Assembly: GCA_012861695.1 (NCBI GenBank)
Contig: JAAOOA010000096.1
Location: 62,001-126,000 of the forward strand
Origin: Trematomus loennbergii
Taxonomy: Eukaryota; Chordata; Actinopteri; Perciformes; Nototheniidae
Length of the DNA stretch: 64,000 bases
Direction of reading: 5' to 3'
The translations under genes and the position numbers were made by a program. Below the pieces are notes generated by a model. The model worked only from the letters and a program-made list of their open reading frames with translations, was not told where the DNA came from and ran no database searches. Below are positions 12,285 to 23,445 of the stretch, one piece after another (the first letter of the stretch is position 1; each line of letters opens with the position of its first letter).

Positions 12285-12475
12285 TGGAGAACAGAGGGAT
12301 GGGAGAGTTGTGTCACATTCCAATGGGCCATTACTAGATTTGAAACAAAGAGAGTCACAGCCCTGCGTTGATCACCTTAAGGGAGCTGTCGAGCCTACAG
12401 TATTTCATTTGTATTAAAGCCAGACCATTTTTAAATATAACTGTCTGATTTTGTCATTGCACAACATTTGTGAAC
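12285..12475. repeat. Locally triplicated segment, unit a
   Basis: It contains GGGAGAGTTGTGTCACATTC, ATGGGCCATTA, AACAAAGAGAGTCACA and CATTGCACAACA. Similar blocks recur at 13365-13430 (unit b) and 15085-15227 (unit c). XBR copy 2 inserted at its right edge. Confidence 0.65.
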
Positions 12476-13267
12476 TAGAGAATGCAATTCCTGAAGAAAT
12501 TGCTAGTGGGAATGCTTTATGCTGAAAAGCTGACGCTAAACTGCTATGCTGAAATGTAATGTGTAAGAAGAAAGTGAAGAATTTAGATTGAAATGATACA
12601 AGAACACTGGGGGCTTGAATGTGTGATGAGAGAAGAAAAGAAAGTAAAAAGGCTTGGAAAAGCAGCAGAATATTTGAACTGCAAACTTTTGAACTAACTT
12701 GATGGTGATTGACGAATGGGGACGATCGGACCGTTTCCATTGGACTTACAGCGACATCGTGCTTCATGGCGAGTGGTCTGTCGCCATGGCAACGGTATTT
12801 CCTACCCTCTAGTTAATGTTAAAATCTGAAGAAAGCCTCTTTACCAAGGTCTGAACAATGTTTAATATCTCTAAAAGTAAGAATCAGATTTAAAAGTTGT
12901 GTTACACGAATAATGTCAGAAAGATGTGTAATATTTTAAAGTTGGAATGAGGTTTCTAAGTGAAAGTATGAATGAACAGTTAGCAGTTGAAGTCGCATGA
13001 AGATTGTTCAAGTCTGAAGATGTTCTCCATTGACTTCAATGGTTAAACATTTGATGAATTATGGGATGTATCTCTGGAATTATGAAAGTTATGAAAAATC
13101 CAAATGATAGCCATCGATTCCCGACCGAGCTGAACATGTTGATGTTTGAACGGAGTTTCTGCGATGTTGAATGAAGGAGCAGAAGAGGTGCAAAGTTCTG
13201 GCGGAATAATCCAAATTTTGTCCGTAGAAGAACATATAGTTGGAATGCTGTATCAGCATTCCCACTA
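12476..13267 (+). repeat. XBR repeat, copy 2 (internally deleted)
   Basis: It starts AAC|TAGAGAATGC and ends with the hairpin (arms GGAATGCTG / CAGCATTCC, 13242-13262) followed by CACTA. Relative to copy 3, most of the X-box array is deleted near 12800, leaving one site at 12781-12794 (GTCGCCATGGCAAC). Confidence 0.85.
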
Positions 13268-13364
13268 AATAAACTCCATTTGTGATTGTTATGACAATAA
13301 TATTACAAACATTTTCACAGCCTCAGCTTGCAATGTTTTAATTGTTTTATACCATTTATCAAGA

Positions 13365-13430
13365 AGAGAAGAGGGGGGAAGGGAGAGTTGTCACATTCCG
13401 ATGGGCCATTATTTGAAACAAAGAGAGTCG
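13365..13430. repeat. Locally triplicated segment, unit b
   Basis: It repeats GGGAGAGTTGTCACATTCCG, ATGGGCCATTA and AACAAAGAGAGTC of units a and c. Confidence 0.6.
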
Positions 13431-13677
13431 ACAACATACTACTTGCACTTCAAGCTAGAGAAAATAAGTTATATAATTATTAATCAGAGGCATGTTTCTC
13501 ACTATTTTATGCATATAAACAGGCTACTGTGTGTGTGAGGAATCAGCTGTTTATTTCATATGAGTTCCATTGTGGCAGTGTCCATCACTGCTCTCCCTGG
13601 TTCCAATACACAAAGACAGCTATGTTCACAGTATGTTCCCTGACAGTAGTAGTTGACTTCTCAGCTTGTCACATATA

Positions 13678-14830
13678 CCCCATTCACACCAACGCGGTTC
13701 CAGGGCCGGTTCGGAGCTGGAGCTTGAAAAGCACCGGGTTTTCCTGTTCACACCGCAGCGGAGCAGCCTCTAAGCTCCGGAATCCGGTTCGTTTCGAGCA
13801 CCAAAAAGTTGTCCGTCTAGAAGCAAGAACCGCATACGTCACGCTTACGTCGGAGGGGGGCGAGATTAACCTGAGCTAACAGTTAAGGCGAGTACGGCAA
13901 ATAAAAGTTGTAACAAGCAGTAGTGCTGAGCAAAGTGACTAGAACACAACCACACACTTGTAAAAAAAAAAACACGCTTTATAAAGTCAGGCAACACTAA
14001 CCAGGCTTCGTGTGATTCTGTTTATTTGTACCTTACTTTGACCATCCGTTCGCTGTTATTGATCATTGTGGAGAGCAGGCAGACGTTTTGTTTTGTATTA
14101 TAGCAGCTATCGGATGGAATCAATACATGGGCTGCACAGGTTGTCATGTCCGACTATCACAAGTAGAATCATAATGAAAAATACGCCGGTAAAAAGTGCC
14201 TGTAGAAAACGGCTTAGCAAGTAGTCAGTTTAGCTTCGGTTGCTATGCTAACATCACCCATGTTATACCAGAGAAACTTTCATAACAGCGTTGTGATGCC
14301 AAACAGCGTCAATTCAGACTGACACCAAACAGCTTCAATTCAGACTGACACACATTCACTTAAGGGGAACTGGGGATATGTATCAGCTGCTTGTGTGACA
14401 GTCAGACAGTGAATACTTTAGAGCCGTGTGAGCTAACCCGGAGCTAACGGGAGAATACACTCCGTTGAAGAGCAGCCAGCACTGTAGCGGTCGGTAAATG
14501 CCGCTGAAACACATTCATAAACAATGAACCACGGCACTCTGGAGAAAAGTATAAGGTTGGAGAAGTCGTTATTTAATTTAATCTGGCTTCGTATGATTAA
14601 AAGCAACACGATCATCGACCCGACGCAGTCCCCGGCCCGTTGTTGTTGTGAGGTGAGCTCCGTTGGGGAGAAAATCAGCGACGTAAACTGTGACGTCATG
14701 ACGCAGCAGCGGCAGCACCAGTCGGGTCTGAGCGGTGTGAAAAGAGCCGGAGGTAAACCGAAGTACCGGTTCTGAACCTGAAAAGCTCTAGCACGGAGCT
14801 TGAACCGGAGTTGCGTTGGTGTGAAAGGGG
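13678..14830. mobile_element. TIR element with TA target site
   Basis: The ends are CCCC-A-TTCACACCAACGC (left) and its near-perfect inverse GCGTTGGTGTGAAAGGGG (right). TA dinucleotides flank both sides (13676-13677 and 14831-14832). The adjoining 30 bp (GGTTC...GAGCTTG) are also inverted. There is no transposase, so this is a 1.15-kb non-autonomous DNA transposon. The superfamily is uncertain because a 2-bp TSD fits Tc1/mariner or ISL2EU-type elements. Confidence 0.75.
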
Positions 14831-15084
14831 TATCAGAGGGGGGTGGGGGCTGGTGAACGGTATGGTCAATGTTTGTTTGTTTAAAAATGTTTGCAGTCGC
14901 GAAAGGTCTAAGCCAATCAGACATGGACAAAAAAGGATCAGTCTATGTGTCGAGGGGGAACTAGACACCCCACTTCCTTTACAGCCATGGTCCGGTCTGA
15001 CAGCGCTCAGCTGTCTGCGGTAGAGAGGAAGAGACAGATCACTGCATAAATATGCAAAACCAAACCTACAGTTAAACTTTACTG

Positions 15085-15227
15085 CTGGAGAAGAGAGATC
15101 AGGGGGGGGGAGAGCGTTGGCTGATGGGCCATTAGGTGTGTAAACAAAGAGAGTCACACACACAGTTTCATTCAAACTATTTAAAAAAACAACGGTCTGA
15201 TTTTAACATTGCACAACAATGAACTCA
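15085..15227. repeat. Locally triplicated segment, unit c
   Basis: It carries ATGGGCCATTA, AACAAAGAGAGTCACA and CATTGCACAACAATGAACTC, parallel to unit a. The sequence continues after the next element at 16219 (TGTGATTGTTATAGCAGTAA), matching the region right of XBR copy 2 at 13275. Confidence 0.65.
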
Positions 15228-16215
15228 GGCCCAGGCTCCACGGGAACGCATACGGCAAAACGCATAGGATTAACGCAAACGCAAACGCCAAAAAGCTTCC
15301 GTCCACACGCAATATACACCGGATTGTGTCTTGCTACACGAGACAGCTCCGTTTACATCCAACCGCTGGAAAAGCTGCAGTACATATGCCGAGCCTGTAC
15401 GTGGCGCTGTAACTTCCTCCACAAAAGCAGCAACTTCCTCCACAAAAGCAGCGAAGAAGAATGGTTGTCATGGCTGCACTTCTGTTTATTCTCCTTGGTG
15501 GGGGCCGACAGAACCGGGCAGAGTTTTTCGCCGGTCAGCGAGTGTTAAAGTTGAAATCTTCCGGACAAAATTATAAAAGTGCCGGTCAAAGGTCTTTGTT
15601 ATTTATTAAGCTTTAAAACAAATGAATAACGACTCTATATAATGATATATAATAATAAAATACACGGAGCCTGTCTCTTTTTCCTCTCTTCTGACAGCGT
15701 CAGTGTCTGTCTCATGCAGCAGCTGGTCCAGTAAGTAAACTCGACAGTAAAAATAAACATATTTATAACTAGTTTAGTTTGAGAGGTAATTAAAATAGCT
15801 AAGGGTGATGATCTGACTTGAAGTGTGTGTTTTGCTCCCGCTGCATCACAGCGGGAGGAGCTGCGTGTCTCCGTCCTGTCAGATTAGACTTCACTCGCGT
15901 TTATGTCCATATCGAGATAAAGATAAATAATCTGAATTCAGTGTGCAGTGTACTTTTGCGGGGGTGAGCAGCAGAGGTGGGGGAGGCAGGGCTATTGCGT
16001 CATCATTATCAGAAATGGATGATCGTATAGAGGCGATCACACGGAGCCGTTGGACCCCCCAGAGTGCTCCGTTCCCAGATCTATCCACCTTTGGACCCGT
16101 TGTCGTTTGCAGGGTCCGTTTCTACCGTTCCGTTACGGCGTCGTGTAGCTTAAAGGTCTATACGCAAGAGAAATATGCGGATACAACCCGTTTTCGTTCC
16201 CGTGGAGCCTAGGCC
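15228..16215. mobile_element. TIR element with TCA target duplication
   Basis: The ends are AGGCTCCACGGGAACG and its inverse CGTTCCCGTGGAGCCT. TCA flanks both sides (15225-15227 and 16216-16218). Joining the flanks reproduces the uninterrupted sequence seen at about 13270-13300, supporting these boundaries. It is about 988 bp with no transposase, and its inner part (about 15370-15690) is shared with the TTAA elements at 46708 and 52414. Confidence 0.75.
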
Positions 16216-16324
16216 TCAATGTGTGATTGTTATAGCAGTAATATTAAACACTAATAATACAGTAAACTATTAACACTGTACATATTCGTGTTTGCCCGTG
16301 GTGAGATGACGAGGCTCCATTAAA

Positions 16325-17942
16325 CAGGGTATATGCAGGAATCCTGAAGTCCAATTTAATACCTTTTAAGACCTTTTTCAAGACCCTTTCCATACATTTT
16401 AAGACCTCATCGCCACTTCGAGTTCTAACCGGTTAAATTGGCAACACACTTTACCTCACATTTACTATACAGTATTGATTGTAAGATAGCACAACTAAAC
16501 AGTTTATTATAACTCCTTATCATAATTCTGATAAAACAAAGCACAAGAGAATGAATTGTGTGACCAACCCAATGCAAGGTTTATTAGAAAAATAAATCAT
16601 TAGAAAGTAGTATTTGATTTAGGCATTGTTCCCAAGAGATAAAACAGACAGACTACTGAAGCCTCCTTTCCACATGAAATTCAACCTCTCTGTCAAGGTC
16701 AGGTTTAATGCAGTATGCTCAGGGCCGTCCCTCCCTACAGGCCTCACCTTGCGGAGGGGGCCTACTCTTGCGGAGGGAGCCTCAACTGAGCCGCAAATGC
16801 GCTTATGCGGCGCAATTAGTGTGGCGCGGCACGGTTTCGCCGCTGCGAGGCTCCACTAGCACCCCCCCCCCCCCCCCCCCGACGCTCGCGAAACAGAGGG
16901 CCTCATCATATAACTTTGCGTGGGGCCTCAAGTTGACCAGGGACGGCCCTGAGTATGCTGCTTTTTGGCTTCTGTAGAAACACTTTGTGCTGTTTCATTC
17001 CAGTAAAACTCCTCAGAAACCATTAGAAACCAGTATTTGACCAATAAACAAAACAATTGACAAAACTTTGAACTATGAAATATATTAAACTTTGGTGAGC
17101 TTCAGTGGGGTAATGCCATATAGGAGCTCCCTCACAAATACCCAGGGGTTAAATTGGGCCGGGGCTGTCCGTGGCTAAGCCCCGGCACATAGGACGATGT
17201 TCTGACGTCATCACCCTCGCACATTTGTCATATGTTTAAAAAAAAAAACAGTATATATGTTAAGACTTTTCTCGTACTTAATATAGACTATATTTAGGGT
17301 CGATATGTTTGACTTTACTTTAAAATAGCAGATCTCTGTGACCGGATATAGTTTGGCTTAGTGAACGTGTGTCTCTTCCTTGGAGGAGCAGCATCGCCCG
17401 GACTCCGCTGCTCCTCCCTCCGCTGCTCCTCCCTCCGCGGCTCCTCCGTGCAGAGAGTCTGCACTGCAGCGGTGAGTGTCAGCGACGTGCAGTCAGGGGA
17501 GGCATGGATTGGTCATCGGGCGAGTCGGGACTTAAACGCCGCAGCTTTCTGGCTAAGACTTAGCATGTGGGACCGGGCAGCTTTGATCCCCATCGACAGT
17601 GGCAATTCTAGAGTCTGTGGGGGCCCCTCGAACCAGCTTCCATCACCATCAGTGGCGCCCCAACACACTTTCCCCCCCCCCCCCCCCCAGACGGAGCAAG
17701 GCAACGAAACTTAAAATAAGAAGCAGCATCTTACGGCGTGCTATGCATGGGGCCGCCTTGAGGGTGTTTCCCGACATGTCGTTGCAGTAAATTAAAGGGT
17801 GTTTCATGTTGTCGTTGCTGTGGACCTTCTTAATACCTTGGAAAATGCCGTTTAATACTTGTTAATACTTTTTAATAGCCTTCATTTTCGCTAAATTGAT
17901 TTATCAACTTTTAATACTTTTTAAGACCCCGCGGACACCCTG
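16325..17942. mobile_element. hAT-like element, non-autonomous
   Basis: The left end is CAGGGTATATGCAGGAATCC with TTTAATACCTTTTAAGACC. The right end is the inverse type, TTTTTAAGACCCCGCGGACACCCTG read in two parts. These resemble a common fish hAT terminus (CAGGGTGTCCGCGGG). No perfect 8-bp TSD is seen. A smaller hAT MITE is nested inside. Confidence 0.6.
16720..16951. mobile_element. Nested hAT MITE, 232 bp, perfect TSD
   Basis: Its ends are CAGGGCCGTCCCT and AGGGACGGCCCTG, a perfect inverse. AGTATGCT flanks both sides (16712-16719 and 16952-16959). It contains a poly-C run at about 16861-16880. Confidence 0.93.
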
Positions 17943-18136
17943 TTAAAAATAAACCTCTTTTTAGTGAATTACTGAATTTAGGAACGTTAATAAAGTTTTA
18001 ATGAAGTTTACTACAGCAAATTCATCTTTGTTAGTGCTTTCATGTCAATTCGGCGAATATATGATACATTAAATGATCGTGAGGATGATGATTAAAAATC
18101 GTTTGTTTGAGCCGGCTTAATTCTGTTCTTTCCCCG

Positions 18137-18880
18137 CTCAGAGACCCAGGTCATCGCACGCATCTCTGCTTGTCTAGCAGACATCTCAGTGGATGTCTGC
18201 TCACCACCTCAAGCTCAACCTTGACAAGACTGAACTGCTTTTCCTTCCGGGAAAAGATTGTCCCACTCTTGACCTAACAATCAACATCGGCCCCTCTGTT
18301 GTTTGCCCGACTCAGACTGCAAGGAATCTGGGTGTGACCCTAGATAACAAACTGTCCTTCACTGCAAACATCGCTGCTACAACCCGCTGCTGCAGATACA
18401 CTCTTTACAACATCAGGAGGATACGTCCCCTCCTGACCCAGAAAGCAACACAACTTCTGGTCCAGGCTCTCGTCATCTCACGCCTAGACTACTGCAACTC
18501 CCTGCTGGCTGGTCTACCTGCATGTGCCATCCGACCTCTGCAGCTCATCCAGAATGCAGCGGCTCGTCTGGTCTTCAACCTTCCAAAATGTTCCCACACC
18601 ACGCCACTCCTCCGTTCACTTCACTGGCTTCCAGTAACTGCTAGAATCCACTTCAAGATACTGGTACTTGCGTACCATGCTGTGAATGGATCTGGCCCTT
18701 CCTACATCCACGACATGGTTAAACTATACACCCCAGCACGTGCACTCCGCTCTGCATCAGCCAAACGGCTCGCTGCACCCGCACTACGAGGGGGAACCAA
18801 GTTCCCATCAGCAAAAACACGTCGGTTTGCTATCCTAGCTCCAAAATGGTGGAATGACCTCCCCATTGACAAGTATCAAG
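18137..18880 (+). pseudogene. LINE reverse transcriptase C-terminus (5'-truncated)
   Basis: The frame from about 18137 reads ETQVIARISACLADIS, then MSAHHLKLNLDKTELLF, ARNLGVTLDNKLSF, YTLYNIRRIRPLLTQ, LVISRLDYCNSLLAGLP, IQNAAARLVF and SLHWLPVTARIHFKIL. This ordered set is the thumb and C-terminal domain of jockey-superfamily LINE reverse transcriptases (L2/CR1-like) in vertebrates. The palm with the catalytic aspartates is absent. It stays open to APKWWNDLP and then runs into unrelated sequence, so it was truncated at both ends. Confidence 0.88.
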
Positions 18881-18973
18881 TCATGCGGGGGGGTTTTCCT
18901 TTCAGCGAGGGCCGACCCCGTGTCGATCACGGCCCCACTACGGTAGGGGCGTCCGAAATGAGTTGCTACATCT

Positions 18974-19678
18974 GTATGTCATGGTGAATACAGTCGCTGA
19001 TTTATTTTTGTCTGTATGCCGTTGTTGTGAGTTTGTACGGAGCAGCTATAGGTTAGTTATCCTGATCGATCCGATCTCCATTCAGAAAACACGCATTTTA
19101 AAAGGTTTTTCGCCTGCCGTCTTGTCTCCAGACTTGTCACGGCATTAATTCATGGTTTCAGGTAACTGGTACCAGTATGTTGTGACTTCGGCATCATTTT
19201 GAAACGTGTATTACAATTAAATCACGGTAAAATATGTTCATTTTGTTGTAGTCTACCATAGTATTTACATGGATATAAGCCCCGAATATTCGCATCGCTC
19301 TAATCGCTCGAGTTTCAGGTTTCACCGCGGCTGTCAGCTGTGTTTACTCAAACAAGACGCGCTGGAGAGGGGGTGGGGCTTATATCCATGCAAATACTTT
19401 GGTAGATACCAACTATATATTTATCGTGATTTAATTGTAATACACGTTTCAAAATGATGCCGAAGTAACAACATATTGATACCGGTTAGTAAAAACCATG
19501 AATTAATGCTGTGACAAGTGTGCAGACAAGACGGCAGGCGAAAAACCTTTTAAAACGTGTGTTTTCTGAATGGAGATCGGATCGATCAGGATAAACCAAC
19601 CTGTAGCTGCTCCGTCCAAACTCACAACAACATCATACAGACATAAATAAAGCAGCAACTGTATTCACCATGACATAG
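18974..19678. mobile_element. Fold-back element F, copy 1 (300-bp arms)
   Basis: 18974-19283 is repeated as its reverse complement at 19375-19678 with only scattered mismatches, around a 91-bp spacer. The same sequence, not folded, occurs in copy 2 (47929-48288 with 51957-52251). The right flank to about 19830 also matches copy 2's left part (AGCTCCTCATATCTG, TAGCTGTTAGC). So copy 1 has arisen by inverted duplication of one element half. Confidence 0.8.
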
Positions 19679-19923
19679 ACAGTCTGTGGTTTGTTCATGT
19701 TTAACTTTTGTCCAGTTTCTGAACAGATATGAGGAGCTGTGAGCTCTGTATGCTAACAGCTAACGGCTGATGTTTCGGTACATGTTGCGCTGTCGGGTGC
19801 TGACCAATCACGAATGCCTTGACTGGCGGCAAAAACAACCAATCACAGCAGTGCTTCTCTGGCCGGCTCTGTCCAATCACAATCAAGAAGTGTTCTCCCT
19901 AAAGGAATACCCTTTCCGTATAA

Positions 19924-20125
19924 GTTGAAATGCTGTGGTGTTTTCTGAAATGCTGTTGTGTTTTCTCAAATGCTGTGGTGTTTTGTGAAATGCTGTGGTG
20001 TTTTCTCAAATGTGTTTTGTGAAATGCTGTGGTGTTTTCTGAAATGCTGTGGTGTTTTCTCAAATGTGTTTTGTGAAATGCTGTAGCGTTTCTGAAATGC
20101 TGTGGTGTTTTCTGAAATGCTGTTT
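19924..20125. repeat. Minisatellite, about 20-bp unit
   Basis: Tandem copies of TGAAATGCTGTGGTGTTTTC with C/G variation and shorter units (CAAATGTGTTTTG), about ten in total. No coding meaning. Confidence 0.9.
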
Positions 20126-20208
20126 TGACTTGCACTTCAGGGCCACCATAGTGAACAGATCAGCAGGATATCGGATGATATTAAGCTGGCATGGAGGGAA
20201 AATATTAA

Positions 20209-21505
20209 AGGTCCCATGTCATGGCCATTTCTATTGATCATAATTCCATTGTTGAGGTATAATAAAATAGATTTATACTGTGCAATTTTCCAAACTCACA
20301 TTGGTTTCTCATAGAGCATCTCTGTAAAGTATGTGTATTCACCGGTATTCACTCTCTGTCCTAAACGGCTTGTTGGAGCTCCTGCCCCCCCCCCCCCCCC
20401 CGTGAACCCAGTGTGCTCTGATTGGTCGGGACGTTGCGAGGCTCGCTGCTCAGTGAGCTGGCTTACTGGTGTGGTTTCCGGGTCGGCGATACAGCGAGAC
20501 AGCGCGAAACTCATCCTGAGCACACACAAACACTCACGGGCCGTCTCCACAGCAGCGTTAAAAAAATCTTGGAGGTGGGCGTATCTGAAGCTTGAGGATT
20601 TTTTGCGAGCAACCAATCACATGAATCTCCCGCCCGCGACATACGAAGCAAAAAAGCCCGAAGTAAACTGGATATAAACTCCCCAAAACAGGCGAAAACC
20701 TACCACTGTCTCTGCCACCTCCCTCCATGCCTGGCTCCTCCGGTTTATATCCCGGTAGGTCTGGTCATAAAGCACCGGGTGATTGATTCGCTACCGCTAA
20801 TTTCTCCTCCATGTTTTGGAATATGAGGAAATGACCTGCGGTATTTCTCTCCCAGCATACACGCCGTTTGATTGGCTAGAGCTTGAACTGTCAGATTTGC
20901 GTACACGGGATTTGATTGGCTGACGCTTCCTCCTCAGCTTCAAAAGTTGAACATTGTTCAACTTTGGATCTTGAAAATCCTGAGAATCTCCGCTCGCCTG
21001 CCCACAATGCATTTCGGCGAAAGCGAAAAAAAGTGACGTCACCCCATTCAAAGTGAATGGGCAGAAGCGTTTCAAGATTTTTTTAACGCTGCCGTGGAGA
21101 CGGCCCGTCACAGCCGAAGTAAAAACAATAAGTGTGGCTTGATATTGAGTAAAAAAAGGTTTATAAACGCTGTGAGAATGGGTCTGCGGAGAGCATTTCT
21201 CCGCGATCCCAACTCGTCTATTACCAACCAGGGAGCTCTATGCAAGTCAATGGGACTCCCTGTTAGTTGAAAATGTACGGGTCCCCCCACTGCGTTTGAT
21301 AGTGACGCCAAGGGATCCCGGTTCCCGGAAGAAACAAATGGAAAAAGAGAAATCTCCAACGAGGCGTTCTGGGGCAGCAGGTCTTTTCTGTGTTAGAGTT
21401 TTACTCGCTACAGGGTTTTTGACTCTGCAGACCGTTTACATGCATAAAAACCTTCATAACACACAAGGGGACGGGTAATAACCAGAAAAGCATGACATGG
21501 GACCT
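20209..21505. mobile_element. TTAA-flanked TIR element C, copy 1
   Basis: The ends are AGGTCCCATGTCATG and its inverse CATGACATGGGACCT, flanked by TTAA at 20205-20208 and 21506-21509. TTAA targets and AGG-type ends suit Kolobok-like elements; piggyBac also uses TTAA but with CC-type ends. Non-autonomous at 1297 bp. The family recurs at 33778-41102 and 48289-51956. Confidence 0.82.
20537..21107. mobile_element. Nested TIR element with 35-bp ends
   Basis: The first 35 bases (CGGGCCGTCTCCAC..., ending in a run of A and TCTTG) recur inverted at the right end with one mismatch. TCA flanks both sides (20534-20536 and 21108-21110). It lies inside element C copy 1. No transposase. Confidence 0.8.
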
Positions 21506-21863
21506 TTAAAGATTTAAAGCCACTCTTTAAAAAGGGAGCTTTAAAGGCACAGTGAAATGAACAATACAACTTGCAATGTTGTGTCCTTCCTTGTGTTAAT
21601 TGATCATTTTTGCTCCTTTAGATAACTTTTTACTTATTGTTCCTTATAGCTTTGTGAAGCACCTTGAGATGACGTTGTTTTTAAAGTGTGCTATATAAAT
21701 CAAATGTATTATTATTATTATTATTTTTATACATGCAAAAAAATTGGTTGGATTTTTTCTGTCTGCTTATCAATGTTGTCTGTTAACCCCCCTCTCCTCA
21801 TCATATAAAACTGCGATTGATTGCTCTCGTGGGGAACTTGCAAAACCGAATCTCAGTCAGAGG

Positions 21864-22183
21864 CAGTGGCGTCGCCTGGCCTGGGCATTCGGGGCTTTAG
21901 TTGAATGGAAATAAACATCTGTCTTATTGGCTGACAGGTACTTATCCTGTGAGCTGTGACAATGTTTAAACTGTCAGTCGGACTCAGAGTTTTTGAAGAT
22001 GGACTTTACCCCTGCTTACACCTATATACCCTGAGCTGATTATCGAGCCTTCATTGTAAGAGTCGCGGGTGTGCTGTGTATGTGCGTGTGAGGAGTGTTG
22101 CAGTAGAAAATTCAACTGTAGCACCGCGGCCGCCGCCACTGTGGGCTAAGCCCCGAATGTTTGCAGGTCCAGGCGACCCCCTG
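21864..22183. mobile_element. hAT MITE, 320 bp, perfect TSD
   Basis: The left end CAGTGGCGTCGCCTGG and right end (inverse of CAGGGGGTCGCCTGG) are flanked by GTCAGAGG at 21856-21863 and 22184-22191. The subterminal ATTCGGGGCTT is also inverted on the right. Confidence 0.93.
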
Positions 22184-22191
22184 GTCAGAGG

Positions 22192-23440
22192 TTTATGTTT
22201 AATTTCAGCAGGACAAACTGTGTTCGCGTTTCCAAAGACTCTGGTTCAGGTCTACATTAGTCAGCCCTTTTCCTCCTCATGTTTATCTAACTCAGGTGAG
22301 GGGGCTGTGGTCCTACAGCTGTGAATCCACCACAGCCCGATATCCTGCTGCACTCATGGAGACACATTATTGAATTACATTCAAATGATTTTATTTAAGT
22401 CTGTCCTGTAAGCCCCGCCCACACATTACTTTTCATGTATAAGTTGTCACATGAGAAGCTAAAGATGACTTGATGATGATGTTTTAACTGTAATGTTTAA
22501 GATACCTTTGTCGTCATGGTTACATGGTAAAAGGATTGCTTTTTTCTTTGTTGCGAACACTCAAAAGTGCTTTCACAGCACACTGGTGGAGGATGCCATA
22601 CATCATGAGAGTCGTTCACACACACTCACATATGTTGGCATGGCAGCAGGAAGCTTTCTGGTTCAGGATCCTGGATTGTTCCAGAGTTACAGTGTTCAGA
22701 CAAAACAATATTTCAGGAAGAGGTTAGAAGTCCGCTGCTAACAGAAATAATTTCCTATAGCATAAATAGCTTGTATTTCTGCTTTTCTTTACAAAGACAC
22801 CCCAGGGCATCTGTACAGAATTTTGTAAATCTGTGCTGTATAATTATGCAATAAATAGAAATCTTTGTGTTAGTTTTCAGTGTGATTGATGGTCTGACAG
22901 CAAAAGGACAGCCGTACTGTAATATGTCAGCATTTCTGCCCTTGGCCCATTTCGTCAGTATTGATTGACATGCAGCATTTTGCACTCGGCATGTCTCTAT
23001 CTATATGAATATGTCAGAATTTAAACGGCTGTCTGTAGATCACAGTGACCACTGTTGGGTGACGACCCCCCCCCTCTCTCTCCTCAGGAAGAGTGCAGAG
23101 ATCCCCTCCTTTAGTGAAAGGGGAAGGAAGAGTAAAAGGAGCCACCTTTTGATATGAGCCTCCCTGAGGGGCTCTCTGCCACTAAAGAATGTTAGAAGTT
23201 CAAGTTCCAGCCACTCGCCCTGAAAGCTGACCTGGTCTGCTCCTGTCCTCTGAGTCTGTGTCCAAGGACACGAAGACACGAGGAGCTGCTGACACTGAAG
23301 CAACACACGGCAGGTAGTCATGTATTTCATGTGTTCATTTTCTAACTAGAAATCCAAATGTTCTGCTAATAATAATTCTATTTTGAGGGCTTGCATTTAT
23401 TAATTGTCTCAGAATTCCTTCTAGGAATCGCAATACAAGT
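22192..23440. other. Spacer, nothing recognised
   Basis: No supported gene or element. Short open frames here lack any recognisable domain. Confidence 0.4.
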
Positions 23441-23445
23441 CAAAC

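Noticed and set aside
13529..13879. 116-codon frame at 13.5 kb as a gene
   Set aside because: It crosses the border of the TA-flanked TIR element, so it is not a conserved coding unit.
16861..16880. Poly-C run as a regulatory element
   Set aside because: Homopolymer inside a MITE; no supporting context.
19924..20125. Minisatellite as a CRISPR array
   Set aside because: Units are contiguous with no unique spacers, and the genome is eukaryotic.
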